Assembly (NCBI GenBank): GCA_009926525.1
Contig: RFOR01000026.1
Span: forward strand, 1-8,221
Source: Methylophilaceae bacterium
Lineage (GTDB): Bacteria > Pseudomonadota > Gammaproteobacteria > Burkholderiales > Methylophilaceae
DNA length: 8,221 bases
Reading direction: 5' to 3'
Shown: piece after piece, positions 1 through 5,612 of the stretch
Position numbering within the stretch: position 1 is the first letter of the stretch
Layout: each line of letters begins with the position of its first letter
Translations under genes and position numbers: made by a program
Notes under the pieces: model-generated
Databases searched by the model: none
The model's input: only the letters and a program-made list of their open reading frames with translations
Told to the model about the DNA's origin: nothing

Positions 1-2
1 AT

Positions 3-95
3 TTGCTTAATACGTCCAATGAAACCACACATTGGGCAAGCGTTTGTTTGCCCGCGGTTGCTGTTGCAAGATTGTCGATAGACTTGGAAAGCTAA
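3..95 (+). CDS. C-terminal fragment of an unidentified upstream gene (5' truncated)
   Basis: A reading frame is open from the window edge to a TAA at 93-95 and encodes about 30 residues ending in THWASVCLPAVAVARLSIDLES. An Ala/Val-rich stretch followed by a short tail resembles a real protein C-terminus. The stop lies 27 bases before the pabB start, with no terminator between, which suggests the two are cotranscribed. Given the neighbours, one candidate is a protein of the methanopterin/methanofuran cofactor gene set, for example the hydantoinase-like family that includes MfnF. That is a guess from context and general composition, not a recognised motif. A second frame is also open from base 1 to a TAG at 79-81, so the choice of frame is not certain. 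The product remains unidentified. Confidence 0.4.
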   Translation: MLNTSNETTHWASVCLPAVAVARLSIDLES

Positions 96-122
96 AAAAC
101 GAAGAATGTTGATTCACAAAGA

Positions 123-1529
123 ATGCTAAAACACGAAATTCCCTACCAGACCAATAGCGCCGCGCTTTTTGTAAAAATTGCAGATTGGCCTTGGGCGGTG
201 TTTTTGGATAGCGGACAGCCAACAAGTCAGTTTGGCCGTTATGACATCATGGTGGCAAATCCTTTTGTGCGTTTGGTGACTAATGGTGAGCAGACGGTGA
301 TTACGGATGCCGATGGAGAACGCTCAAGCTCGAGCGACCCATTTGAACTCTTAAAAGAGACGCTTGCGCCTTACCAAACGACAAAGACAGCCTTGCCGTT
401 TGAGGGGGGTGCTATTGGCTATTTTGCTTACGACTTAGCGCGCCGAGTTGAGCATTTGCAACCAGTAGCGCTAGATGCTGAAAATATGCCACAAATGATG
501 GTGGGCGTTTATGATTGGGCGGTGGTGGTTGATCATCAACTGCAACGATCCTGTTTGGTTTCTCTCTGTAAAAATTCCCAAACTGAGCAGGATTGGCCTA
601 GCTTGTGCGCCTTATTTGATGAGCCTTTCAAGCCAATTCCTTCACCTGATTTTGAAGTCACTTCCGCATTGCAGTCTAATATAGACTTCGCCCAATATAG
701 CGCTGCTTTCAATCGGGTTAAGCAATACATTCAAGAGGGCGATTGTTACCAAGTGAATTTGGCTCAGCGATTCTCGGCGCAGGCCCAAGGCGATGCTTGG
801 TTAGCCTATCTGGCTTTGCGAGAGATCAGCCCTGCACCGTATATGAGTTATATGAACATGAGCGATAAGCAATCAGCGTTACAAGTTCTTTCTGCTTCGC
901 CAGAACGATTTTTGCAGGTTCACGGCAAGCATGTCGAAACGCGTCCAATTAAGGGCACAAGGCCACGTTCAGGCAATGTTGATCAAGACGCGAGCAATGC
1001 ATTTGACTTGCAAAACAGCCCAAAAGACCGCGCTGAAAACTTGATGATTGTCGATTTGCTTCGTAACGATATAAGCAAAGTTTGCGAAACGGGCAGTGTG
1101 AGCGCTGATAAGCTGTTTGCATTAGAAAGCTTCGCGAATGTGCATCATTTGGTGAGTACGGTGACGGGTAGGTTGGCTGAAGATAAAACAGCAATTGATT
1201 TACTGCGCGCCTGTTTTCCTGGCGGCTCTATTACTGGTGCGCCTAAATTGCGCTCTATGGAGATTATCGAAGAGTTGGAGCCAAATCGCCGTGGGCTTTA
1301 TTGCGGAGCAATTGGCTATGTAGGCTTTGATGGCAATATGGACACCAATATCGCTATTCGCACAGCCGTTTATTCGCATCATGAAATTCGCTTCTATGCA
1401 GGTGGTGGAGTGGTTGCTGATTCTGAGCTAGCGAAAGAGTATCGCGAAACATTAGATAAAGCCTCGTCCATGATATCTTTGATAGAGCGCTTTGGCGGTG
1501 ATACCACTTTAAAGGCAATTAAATCCTGA
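123..1529 (+). CDS. pabB: Aminodeoxychorismate synthase component I
   Basis: Converts chorismate, with ammonia delivered by the PabA glutaminase, to 4-amino-4-deoxychorismate, the precursor of p-aminobenzoate for folate and, in methylotrophs, tetrahydromethanopterin. The 468-residue product has the usual family length. The N-terminal domain includes a GGAIGYFAYDLARR segment (95-108). The C-terminal chorismate-binding domain shows SASPERF (257-263), ENLMIVDLLRND (305-316), GGSITGAPK (367-375) and YAGGG (425-429). The decisive motif is PIKGT at 275-279: Lys277 is the nucleophile lysine of PabB enzymes, whereas anthranilate synthase (TrpE) has PIAGT. There is no fused PabA or PabC domain, and neither partner is in the window. 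ATG 123 is the first possible start after an in-frame TAA at 93-95, and no strong ribosome binding site precedes it. It overlaps the next gene by one base, so it heads a tight three-gene run. Confidence 0.95.
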   Translation: MLKHEIPYQTNSAALFVKIADWPWAVFLDSGQPTSQFGRYDIMVANPFVRLVTNGEQTVITDADGERSSSSDPFELLKETLAPYQTTKTALPFEGGAIGYFAYDLARRVEHLQPVALDAENMPQMMVGVYDWAVVVDHQLQRSCLVSLCKNSQTEQDWPSLCALFDEPFKPIPSPDFEVTSALQSNIDFAQYSAAFNRVKQYIQEGDCYQVNLAQRFSAQAQGDAWLAYLALREISPAPYMSYMNMSDKQSALQVLSASPERFLQVHGKHVETRPIKGTRPRSGNVDQDASNAFDLQNSPKDRAENLMIVDLLRNDISKVCETGSVSADKLFALESFANVHHLVSTVTGRLAEDKTAIDLLRACFPGGSITGAPKLRSMEIIEELEPNRRGLYCGAIGYVGFDGNMDTNIAIRTAVYSHHEIRFYAGGGVVADSELAKEYRETLDKASSMISLIERFGGDTTLKAIKS

Positions 1530-2161
1530 TGTGGGTGGTGAAGCTAGGTGGCAGTCTAATGGGAACGCCAGCATTGAAAGGATGGCTAGATGCATTTGCC
1601 CAATTTGGCGATGGCAAAGTCATCATTGTGGCTGGTGGGGGGGTGTTTGCAGATGCTGTGCGAGATGCGCAAGCAAAAACAGGTATCGATGACGCTACAG
1701 CCCACCAAATGGCATTGCTGGCGATGGATCAATATGCGACATTGATGGCAGGTCTGAATGAAGATTTAGTAATGGCATCCAGCGTGCTTGAAATTGCAGA
1801 GCTATGCTTACAAAATAAAGTAATAGTTTGGAAGCCATCTGAGATGGTTCTGGCAGACAAAGACTTGCCAAGGTCTTGGAATTTGACGTCAGATAGCTTG
1901 GCAGCTTGGTTTGCAGCTAAGCTTAATGCTCAGCATCTCTTGGTTGTTAAGTCGATGGCTTTTGATGACGCTGAAGTGATTGAGGTTGAAGACTTGATGT
2001 TAGAAGGCGTTGTAGACTCATATTTTGGTGCGTATTCTACTGGAAGGTCTTTTAAAACTTGGTTAGTGGGTAAGAATGAGTTTATCAATATTAACCAGGT
2101 AATTACGCATCAATCCAGTCCGATGATGGGTGTGGAGATTGTTGCAAGGAGTCAATCATGA
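1529..2161 (+). CDS. Amino acid kinase family protein, MfnE-like (methanofuran-type cofactor biosynthesis)
   Basis: A small 210-residue kinase of the amino acid kinase superfamily (aspartokinase/uridylate kinase fold). The nucleotide and substrate loops are visible: VVKLGGSL at 3-10, VAGGGVFADAVR at 34-45, WNLTSDSLAAWFA at 117-129 and LLVVKS at 137-142. The short length, the TSDS motif and the lack of an ACT regulatory domain fit the archaeal MfnE family, which phosphorylates 5-(aminomethyl)-3-furanmethanol phosphate in methanofuran synthesis. Related kinases are known in the C1-transfer gene clusters of methylotrophs that use tetrahydromethanopterin. The specific substrate here is inference. 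The ATG overlaps the pabB stop (TGATG), implying translational coupling; a weak AAAGG lies at 1511-1515. A 4-base ATGA overlap leads into the next gene. An isopentenyl phosphate kinase or uridylate kinase is less likely given the motifs and context. Confidence 0.72.
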   Translation: MWVVKLGGSLMGTPALKGWLDAFAQFGDGKVIIVAGGGVFADAVRDAQAKTGIDDATAHQMALLAMDQYATLMAGLNEDLVMASSVLEIAELCLQNKVIVWKPSEMVLADKDLPRSWNLTSDSLAAWFAAKLNAQHLLVVKSMAFDDAEVIEVEDLMLEGVVDSYFGAYSTGRSFKTWLVGKNEFININQVITHQSSPMMGVEIVARSQS

Positions 2162-2574
2162 TCGATTTGGTAGACAAAGGAAATACTGAAGAGCGTGTTT
2201 ATTCTGATGCAGAGATTCAGAATAAACTCGCCACTGATTTGCCCCATTGGTTTTATGAGGGTGGCTGGATACGCCGTAAATATAAAACCAGTGGATGGAA
2301 AGCGACCTTGATGGTGGTCAATGCTATTGGGCACCTAGCTGAGGCTGCTTGGCATCATCCTGATCTAACGGTTTCTTATGCGTTTGTTATGGTTAAGTTG
2401 TGTACGCATAGCGCTAAAGGCATTACGGACAAGGACTTTGAATTAGCGATCAAGATTGAATCGGTAGTCAATTGGAAGCCTGCCCAAGAGGCTTTGGCTC
2501 AAGGCAAGGTCAGCGCTCTAGAAGGCACACCTAATGACGACGTGAGATTTAAGTACATTAAATATGAGGATTAA
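2158..2574 (+). CDS. Pterin-4a-carbinolamine dehydratase-like protein with C-terminal extension
   Basis: The family dehydrates 4a-hydroxytetrahydropterins, normally recycling the cofactor of phenylalanine hydroxylase. The product has 138 residues, longer than the usual 95-120. It matches the full active-site pattern with correct spacing: Glu62, His66-His67-Pro68, Tyr74, His84 and Asp93. The core ends near residue 102 and is followed by a roughly 36-residue charged tail absent from typical members. A very good ribosome binding site, AAGGAG at 2146-2151, lies six bases before the ATG, inside the preceding kinase gene, and the two genes overlap by four bases. No aromatic amino acid hydroxylase is nearby. 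Cotranscription with pabB and an MfnE-like kinase instead suggests a job in methanopterin-linked cofactor metabolism, where such genes (often called pcd) are known in methylotroph clusters. The family is secure; the role is inferred. Confidence 0.85.
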   Translation: MIDLVDKGNTEERVYSDAEIQNKLATDLPHWFYEGGWIRRKYKTSGWKATLMVVNAIGHLAEAAWHHPDLTVSYAFVMVKLCTHSAKGITDKDFELAIKIESVVNWKPAQEALAQGKVSALEGTPNDDVRFKYIKYED

Positions 2575-2587
2575 CAAGTCGCGTACA

Positions 2588-2616
2588 TTGATTTTTAAAA
2601 GAGTTTTCTATATAAT
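2588..2616 (+). promoter_or_regulatory. Sigma70-type promoter of the rpsF operon
   Basis: A -35 box TTGATT (2588-2593) and a perfect -10 box TATAAT (2611-2616) are separated by exactly 17 bases. Transcription is predicted to start near 2622-2624, giving a leader of about 60 bases before the rpsF ATG. The promoter lies 13 bases after the stop of the preceding gene, and no terminator separates them, so some readthrough from the cofactor operon is possible. Confidence 0.85.
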
Positions 2617-2633
2617 CGCGACCTTTCCACCTT

Positions 2634-2675
2634 GGCTCACTGTTTCGCTGTGCAGGAGCCTTTTAATCCAAAAGG
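2634..2675 (+). promoter_or_regulatory. rpsF leader with two mutually exclusive hairpins, one covering the ribosome binding site
   Basis: Hairpin A pairs GGCTC (2634-2638) plus CTG (2640-2642) with CAG plus GAGCC (2653-2660); it has a bulged A at 2639 and a 10-base loop. Hairpin B pairs CCTTTT (2659-2664) with AAAAGG (2670-2675) around a 5-base loop, and would hide most of the AAAGGAG ribosome binding site at 2671-2677. The two stems share bases 2659-2660, so they compete in part. This is a plausible switch for autogenous control of the ribosomal operon. The CCG bulge described for S6:S18-binding leaders is not present. Function is inferred from base pairing only. Confidence 0.45.
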
Positions 2676-2682
2676 AGTTTAC

Positions 2683-3063
2683 ATGCGGCATTATGAAGTA
2701 GTATTTATCGTCCATCCGGACCAAAGCGAGCAAGTGCCTGCGATGATCGAACGTTATCGCGCACTCGTGACTTCAAATGGCGGCGCTATGCACCGTCTTG
2801 AAGACTGGGGCCGTCGTCAAATGGCTTACCCAATCCAAAAAATCCACAAAGCGCATTACGTGCTCATGAATATTGAATGTAATCAATTCGTTTTAGACGA
2901 ACTTGAACACGCATTTAAATTTAATGATGCTGTGTTGCGCCACCTAACAATGGCGACTAAAGACGCTGTTGTTGCTCCATCACCAATGATGAAAGAAGAG
3001 AAATCTAAATCAGTATTGGGTAAAGATGAAGCTGCACCAGCTGCTGAGGCAGCCGCTGCTTAA
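2683..3063 (+). CDS. rpsF: 30S ribosomal protein S6
   Basis: S6 binds 16S rRNA together with S18 on the platform of the small subunit. The 126-residue product begins [25 protein letters not shown] and continues with [22 protein letters not shown] (40-61), both diagnostic of S6. The last 25 or so residues are a variable tail rich in Lys, Glu and Ala, ending in AAEAAAA; such tails differ between lineages. The start is ATG 2683, set by AAAGGAG at 2671-2677 with 5-base spacing and by homology to other S6 proteins. The frame also runs back to an ATG at 2632, but that would place the leader hairpins and ribosome binding site inside the gene. It is first in rpsF-priB-rpsR-rplI, driven by the promoter at 2588-2616, and its stop touches the priB start. 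Confidence 0.97.
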   Translation: MRHYEVVFIVHPDQSEQVPAMIERYRALVTSNGGAMHRLEDWGRRQMAYPIQKIHKAHYVLMNIECNQFVLDELEHAFKFNDAVLRHLTMATKDAVVAPSPMMKEEKSKSVLGKDEAAPAAEAAAA

Positions 3064-3375
3064 GTGAGTCGCACAACGCTGGGGGCTAATTTATTAGTCA
3101 TTGATGGTGAAGTTGTTCAAATAGAAACGCTTCGCTACACACCAGCAGGAATACCGTTGTTGAGTTTTGTTTTACGGCATCTCTCTGAGCAAGTTGAAGC
3201 AGGGATGCAACGTAGGGTTGAATGTGATGTGAATGCGATGGTCATGGGACCTTTGGCAGAAAAGTCACAAAGCATTAAAGTTGGAGAGTTTGTAAAAGCT
3301 TCTGGTTTTATTGCTAAACGCAGCCTAAAAAGCACACAACTGGTAATGCACATTAATACATTGGATGCTATTTAA
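3064..3375 (+). CDS. priB: Primosomal replication protein N (PriB)
   Basis: PriB is a single-stranded DNA-binding OB-fold protein that works with PriA to reload the replicative helicase at collapsed forks. The product has 103 residues, the usual length. The RYTPAGIPLLSFVLRHLSEQ segment (about 24-43), the VECDVNAMVMGP strand region (52-63) and the closing ASGFIAKRSLKSTQLVMHI segment (79-97) are typical of beta-proteobacterial PriB. Its position between rpsF and rpsR is the classic one. The start is a GTG immediately after the rpsF TAA (TAAGTG), with no ribosome binding site at normal spacing; the nearest purine patch, GAGG at 3046-3049, is 14 bases away. Translation therefore probably depends on ribosomes finishing rpsF, which would keep the yield below that of the ribosomal proteins. 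Confidence 0.93.
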   Translation: MSRTTLGANLLVIDGEVVQIETLRYTPAGIPLLSFVLRHLSEQVEAGMQRRVECDVNAMVMGPLAEKSQSIKVGEFVKASGFIAKRSLKSTQLVMHINTLDAI

Positions 3376-3414
3376 AAATAGATAGCTAAAATAAATATTT
3401 AAAGGATTACTAAC

Positions 3415-3642
3415 ATGGCACGTGATATGTTCAAACGCCGCCGCTACTGCCGTTTTTCAGCAGAGGGCATTAAAGAAGTAGATTACAAAGACGTAGATTT
3501 ATTAAAAGATTTCATTACAGAAAACGGCAAGATTATTCCTGCACGTATTACTGGCACAAAAGCAAAATACCAACGTCAGTTGACATCAGCTGTGAAACGC
3601 GCGCGTTTCCTTGCTTTGATGCCATATACTGACAAGCACTAA
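3415..3642 (+). CDS. rpsR: 30S ribosomal protein S18
   Basis: S18 pairs with S6 on the 30S platform. The 75-residue product shows the basic N-terminus [14 protein letters not shown] and the core segments [28 protein letters not shown] and [14 protein letters not shown], all characteristic of S18 at its normal length. ATG 3415 is preceded by AAAGGA at 3401-3406 with 8-base spacing. It lies 39 bases after priB in an AT-rich gap and 10 bases before rplI. A single Cys at position 12 is present but does not form a zinc site by itself. Confidence 0.97.
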   Translation: MARDMFKRRRYCRFSAEGIKEVDYKDVDLLKDFITENGKIIPARITGTKAKYQRQLTSAVKRARFLALMPYTDKH

Positions 3643-3652
3643 GGGGAAAACC

Positions 3653-4102
3653 ATGCAAATTATCTTATTAGAAAAAGTAGTGAACTTGGGCAACCTTGGC
3701 GATATCGTTAAAGTTAAAGATGGTTACGGTCGTAACTTCTTAATCCCACAAGGTAAAGCAAAACGTGCAACTGAAGCTAACAAAGCTGAATTTGCTGAGC
3801 GTCGTGCGATTCTGGAAAAACAACAAGCTGATTTGTTATCTGCAGCGGCTAAACGAGGCGAAAAACTTGCTGGTTACTTGTTACAAGTGACACAAAAAGC
3901 AGGTGTTGACGGCCGTCTATTCGGTTCAGTTGGCAATGGCGACATCGCTGAAGCATTGACTGCTGCTGGTTTTGAAGTAGTTAAATCAGAAGTACGTTTG
4001 CCAGTTGGCCCATTAAAGGCTGTTGGTGACCACGCTGTTAGCATTGCTTTGCACCATGACGTAGTGGTTGATATCACTGTTTCAGTATTGGGTGAAGCGT
4101 AA
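3653..4102 (+). CDS. rplI: 50S ribosomal protein L9
   Basis: L9 is an elongated two-domain protein of the large subunit that contacts 23S rRNA near the L1 stalk and helps maintain reading frame. The 149-residue product matches the usual length. The N-terminal rRNA-binding domain carries [24 protein letters not shown] (13-36). A charged connecting helix follows (about 41-75). The C-terminal domain shows [17 protein letters not shown] (85-101) and [25 protein letters not shown] 3653 follows AAGGGG (3641-3646), which begins within the rpsR stop codon, with 6-base spacing. It is the last gene of the ribosomal operon and is followed directly by two hairpins that end transcription. Confidence 0.97.
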   Translation: MQIILLEKVVNLGNLGDIVKVKDGYGRNFLIPQGKAKRATEANKAEFAERRAILEKQQADLLSAAAKRGEKLAGYLLQVTQKAGVDGRLFGSVGNGDIAEALTAAGFEVVKSEVRLPVGPLKAVGDHAVSIALHHDVVVDITVSVLGEA

Positions 4103-4108
4103 TTAATA

Positions 4109-4128
4109 AATTAAGCTAACGCTTAATT
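4109..4128 (+). other. AT-rich perfect hairpin after rplI
   Basis: AATTAAGC (4109-4116) and GCTTAATT (4121-4128) form an uninterrupted 8-base-pair inverted repeat around the loop TAAC. It starts six bases after the rplI stop and ends three bases before the strong terminator stem. It has no U-tract of its own. It might protect the 3' end of the mRNA or be a weaker first stem of a double terminator; this is inference. Confidence 0.55.
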
Positions 4129-4131
4129 GAG

Positions 4132-4156
4132 AAAGGCTACTTCGGTAGCCTTTTTT
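4132..4156 (+). terminator. Intrinsic terminator of the rpsF-priB-rpsR-rplI operon
   Basis: A perfect 9-base-pair stem, AAAGGCTAC (4132-4140) with GTAGCCTTT (4145-4153), is closed by a stable TTCG tetraloop (4141-4144) and runs into six T residues (4151-4156). This is a textbook rho-independent terminator and separates the ribosomal operon from dnaB. Confidence 0.95.
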
Positions 4157-4206
4157 ATTGTCCGTTTTTTGTTTTTCTAGCCGTCTTTAGCAATCATGTT
4201 TCAGTT

Positions 4207-4212
4207 TATAAT
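4207..4212 (+). promoter_or_regulatory. Putative -10 box of dnaB, predicting a leaderless mRNA
   Basis: A consensus TATAAT ends six bases before the dnaB ATG, so transcription would begin at or within a base or two of the start codon. No convincing -35 box lies at 16-18 bases upstream; the closest, TTTAGC at 4186-4191, has a 15-base spacer. The stretch before the ATG has no Shine-Dalgarno-like purine run, which agrees with leaderless initiation. The preceding terminator makes a promoter in this 60-base gap necessary. Confidence 0.5.
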
Positions 4213-4218
4213 GTTGGT

Positions 4219-5604
4219 ATGGCTGAAGACTCATTAGAATCGTTAAAACTCCCTCCTAATTCGGTAGAAGCAGAGCAATCTGTGCTCGGTGGCTTGCTGC
4301 TTGAGAATGAGGCGCTTTATAGAATCGCAGATATTCTTAATCAAGCTGATTTCTATCGTCACGACCACCGTTTAATTTATAGCCACATTGCAAAATTAAT
4401 TGAACAAAACCGTCCTGCAGATATTGTGACGGTGGCGGAATCGTTAGAAAACTCAGCTGAACTATCAAGTGTTGGTGGTATTGCTTATCTTGGCGCCTTG
4501 GCGCAAAACACACCAACTGCGGCAAACATTCGCCGTTATGCTGAAATCGTGCGTGAACGCTCGATTATGCGTAAGTTGGTTGAAGTCGGTTCAGGGATTG
4601 CTGAGAGCGCGTATAACCCACAAGGGCGCGATGCGCAGCAACTGCTTGATGAAGCTGAAGCCAAAATTTTCCAAATTGCCGAAAGCGGTAATCGCGGATC
4701 ACAAGGGTTTGTGAATATTCAAACCTTACTACCTCTAGTGGCGGACCGTATTGATTTTCTATATCAACGTGAAAATCAAGGCAGTGTCACTGGCATTCCA
4801 ACCGGCTTTGATGACCTTGATGAGCGTACATCAGGCTTCCAGCCAGGGGATTTGATTATTGTGGCAGGCCGTCCTTCGATGGGTAAAACAGCGTTTTCAC
4901 TGAATATTGCAGAAAACGTTGCTCTAGACACTAAAAAAGCAGTCGCGGTGTTCTCTATGGAAATGGGTGCAACGCAGCTTGCCACTCGTATGATTGGTTC
5001 TGTTGGCCGATTAGATCAGCATCGTATGCGTAACGGCAACCTAGAAGATGAGGATTGGGTACGCCTCACTACCGCGCTTGGTAGGCTTAATGACGCGCCA
5101 ATCTTTATTGATGAGGGCGCTGGCTTAAGTTCATTTGATGTTCGTGCCCGAGCGCGTCGTTTGCATCGGCAAACAGGTGGGCTTGGCTTAATCGTGGTCG
5201 ATTACTTGCAATTGATGTCAGGCACTTCAGGGCGAGCAAGTGAGAACCGCGCCACAGAAATTTCTGAAATCTCTCGTTCACTGAAGTCGCTCGCCAAAGA
5301 GCTAGATGTTCCGGTAGTGGCCTTGTCACAGTTAAACCGAAGTGTTGAGCAACGTCCTGATAAGCGTCCTGTCATGTCCGATTTACGTGAATCCGGCGCG
5401 ATCGAGCAAGATGCGGATTTGATTTTGTTTATTTATCGAGATGAAGTGTATAACCCTGACTCTGAAGACAAAGGTACCGCTGAGATTATTATAGCTAAAC
5501 AACGTAATGGTCCAATTGGTCGTGTGCGCTTGACGTTCTTGGGACAACATACCCGTTTTGAGAATTTCTCATCTGGTAATGCACATATGGGTGATGATTA
5601 CTAA
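4219..5604 (+). CDS. dnaB: Replicative DNA helicase DnaB
   Basis: DnaB is the hexameric 5'-3' helicase that unwinds DNA at the replication fork and recruits primase. The 461-residue product has the normal length. Its N-terminal helical domain starts with LKLPPNSVEAEQSVLGGLLLEN (9-30). The RecA-like domain holds Walker A GRPSMGKT (217-224, Lys223), the catalytic glutamate in FSMEMG (Glu248), Walker B LIVVDYLQLM (Asp328), the SQLNRSVEQRPDKRPVMSDLRESG block (370-393), and the arginine finger region IAKQRNGPIG (425-434). No intein interrupts these motifs. ATG 4219 is fixed by homology of the N-terminus; there is no ribosome binding site, and a -10 box ends six bases upstream. alr follows after 8 bases, so dnaB probably heads a dnaB-alr-radA transcript. 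Confidence 0.97.
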   Translation: MAEDSLESLKLPPNSVEAEQSVLGGLLLENEALYRIADILNQADFYRHDHRLIYSHIAKLIEQNRPADIVTVAESLENSAELSSVGGIAYLGALAQNTPTAANIRRYAEIVRERSIMRKLVEVGSGIAESAYNPQGRDAQQLLDEAEAKIFQIAESGNRGSQGFVNIQTLLPLVADRIDFLYQRENQGSVTGIPTGFDDLDERTSGFQPGDLIIVAGRPSMGKTAFSLNIAENVALDTKKAVAVFSMEMGATQLATRMIGSVGRLDQHRMRNGNLEDEDWVRLTTALGRLNDAPIFIDEGAGLSSFDVRARARRLHRQTGGLGLIVVDYLQLMSGTSGRASENRATEISEISRSLKSLAKELDVPVVALSQLNRSVEQRPDKRPVMSDLRESGAIEQDADLILFIYRDEVYNPDSEDKGTAEIIIAKQRNGPIGRVRLTFLGQHTRFENFSSGNAHMGDDY

Positions 5605-5612
5605 TTTCTGCT

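Noticed and set aside
1..81. Alternative open frame at the left edge ending in TAG at 79-81
   Set aside because: It is also open, but the frame ending at 93-95 is closer to pabB and has a more natural C-terminal composition. The choice is not certain.
123..1529. Anthranilate synthase TrpE as an alternative to PabB
   Set aside because: The PIKGT motif with Lys277 marks aminodeoxychorismate synthase; TrpE has Ala at this position. The neighbours are also not tryptophan genes.
2632..2682. Longer rpsF reading frame starting at ATG 2632
   Set aside because: The extra 17 residues are not part of S6, and the AAAGGAG site at 2671-2677 sits at ideal distance from ATG 2683. Positions 2632-2682 are better explained as leader RNA just after the promoter.
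2617..2682. Canonical S6:S18-binding leader motif
   Set aside because: The leader contains no CCG trinucleotide in a bulge, so the described motif cannot be claimed; only the competing hairpins are reported.
4469..4714. Plus-strand 81-codon frame inside dnaB
   Set aside because: It overlaps the conserved helicase sequence in another frame, and its composition (many Leu, Lys and Cys) does not suggest a real protein.
4219..5604. Intein or other insertion in DnaB
   Set aside because: DnaB is a common intein host, but all motifs are continuous and the length is normal at 461 residues.
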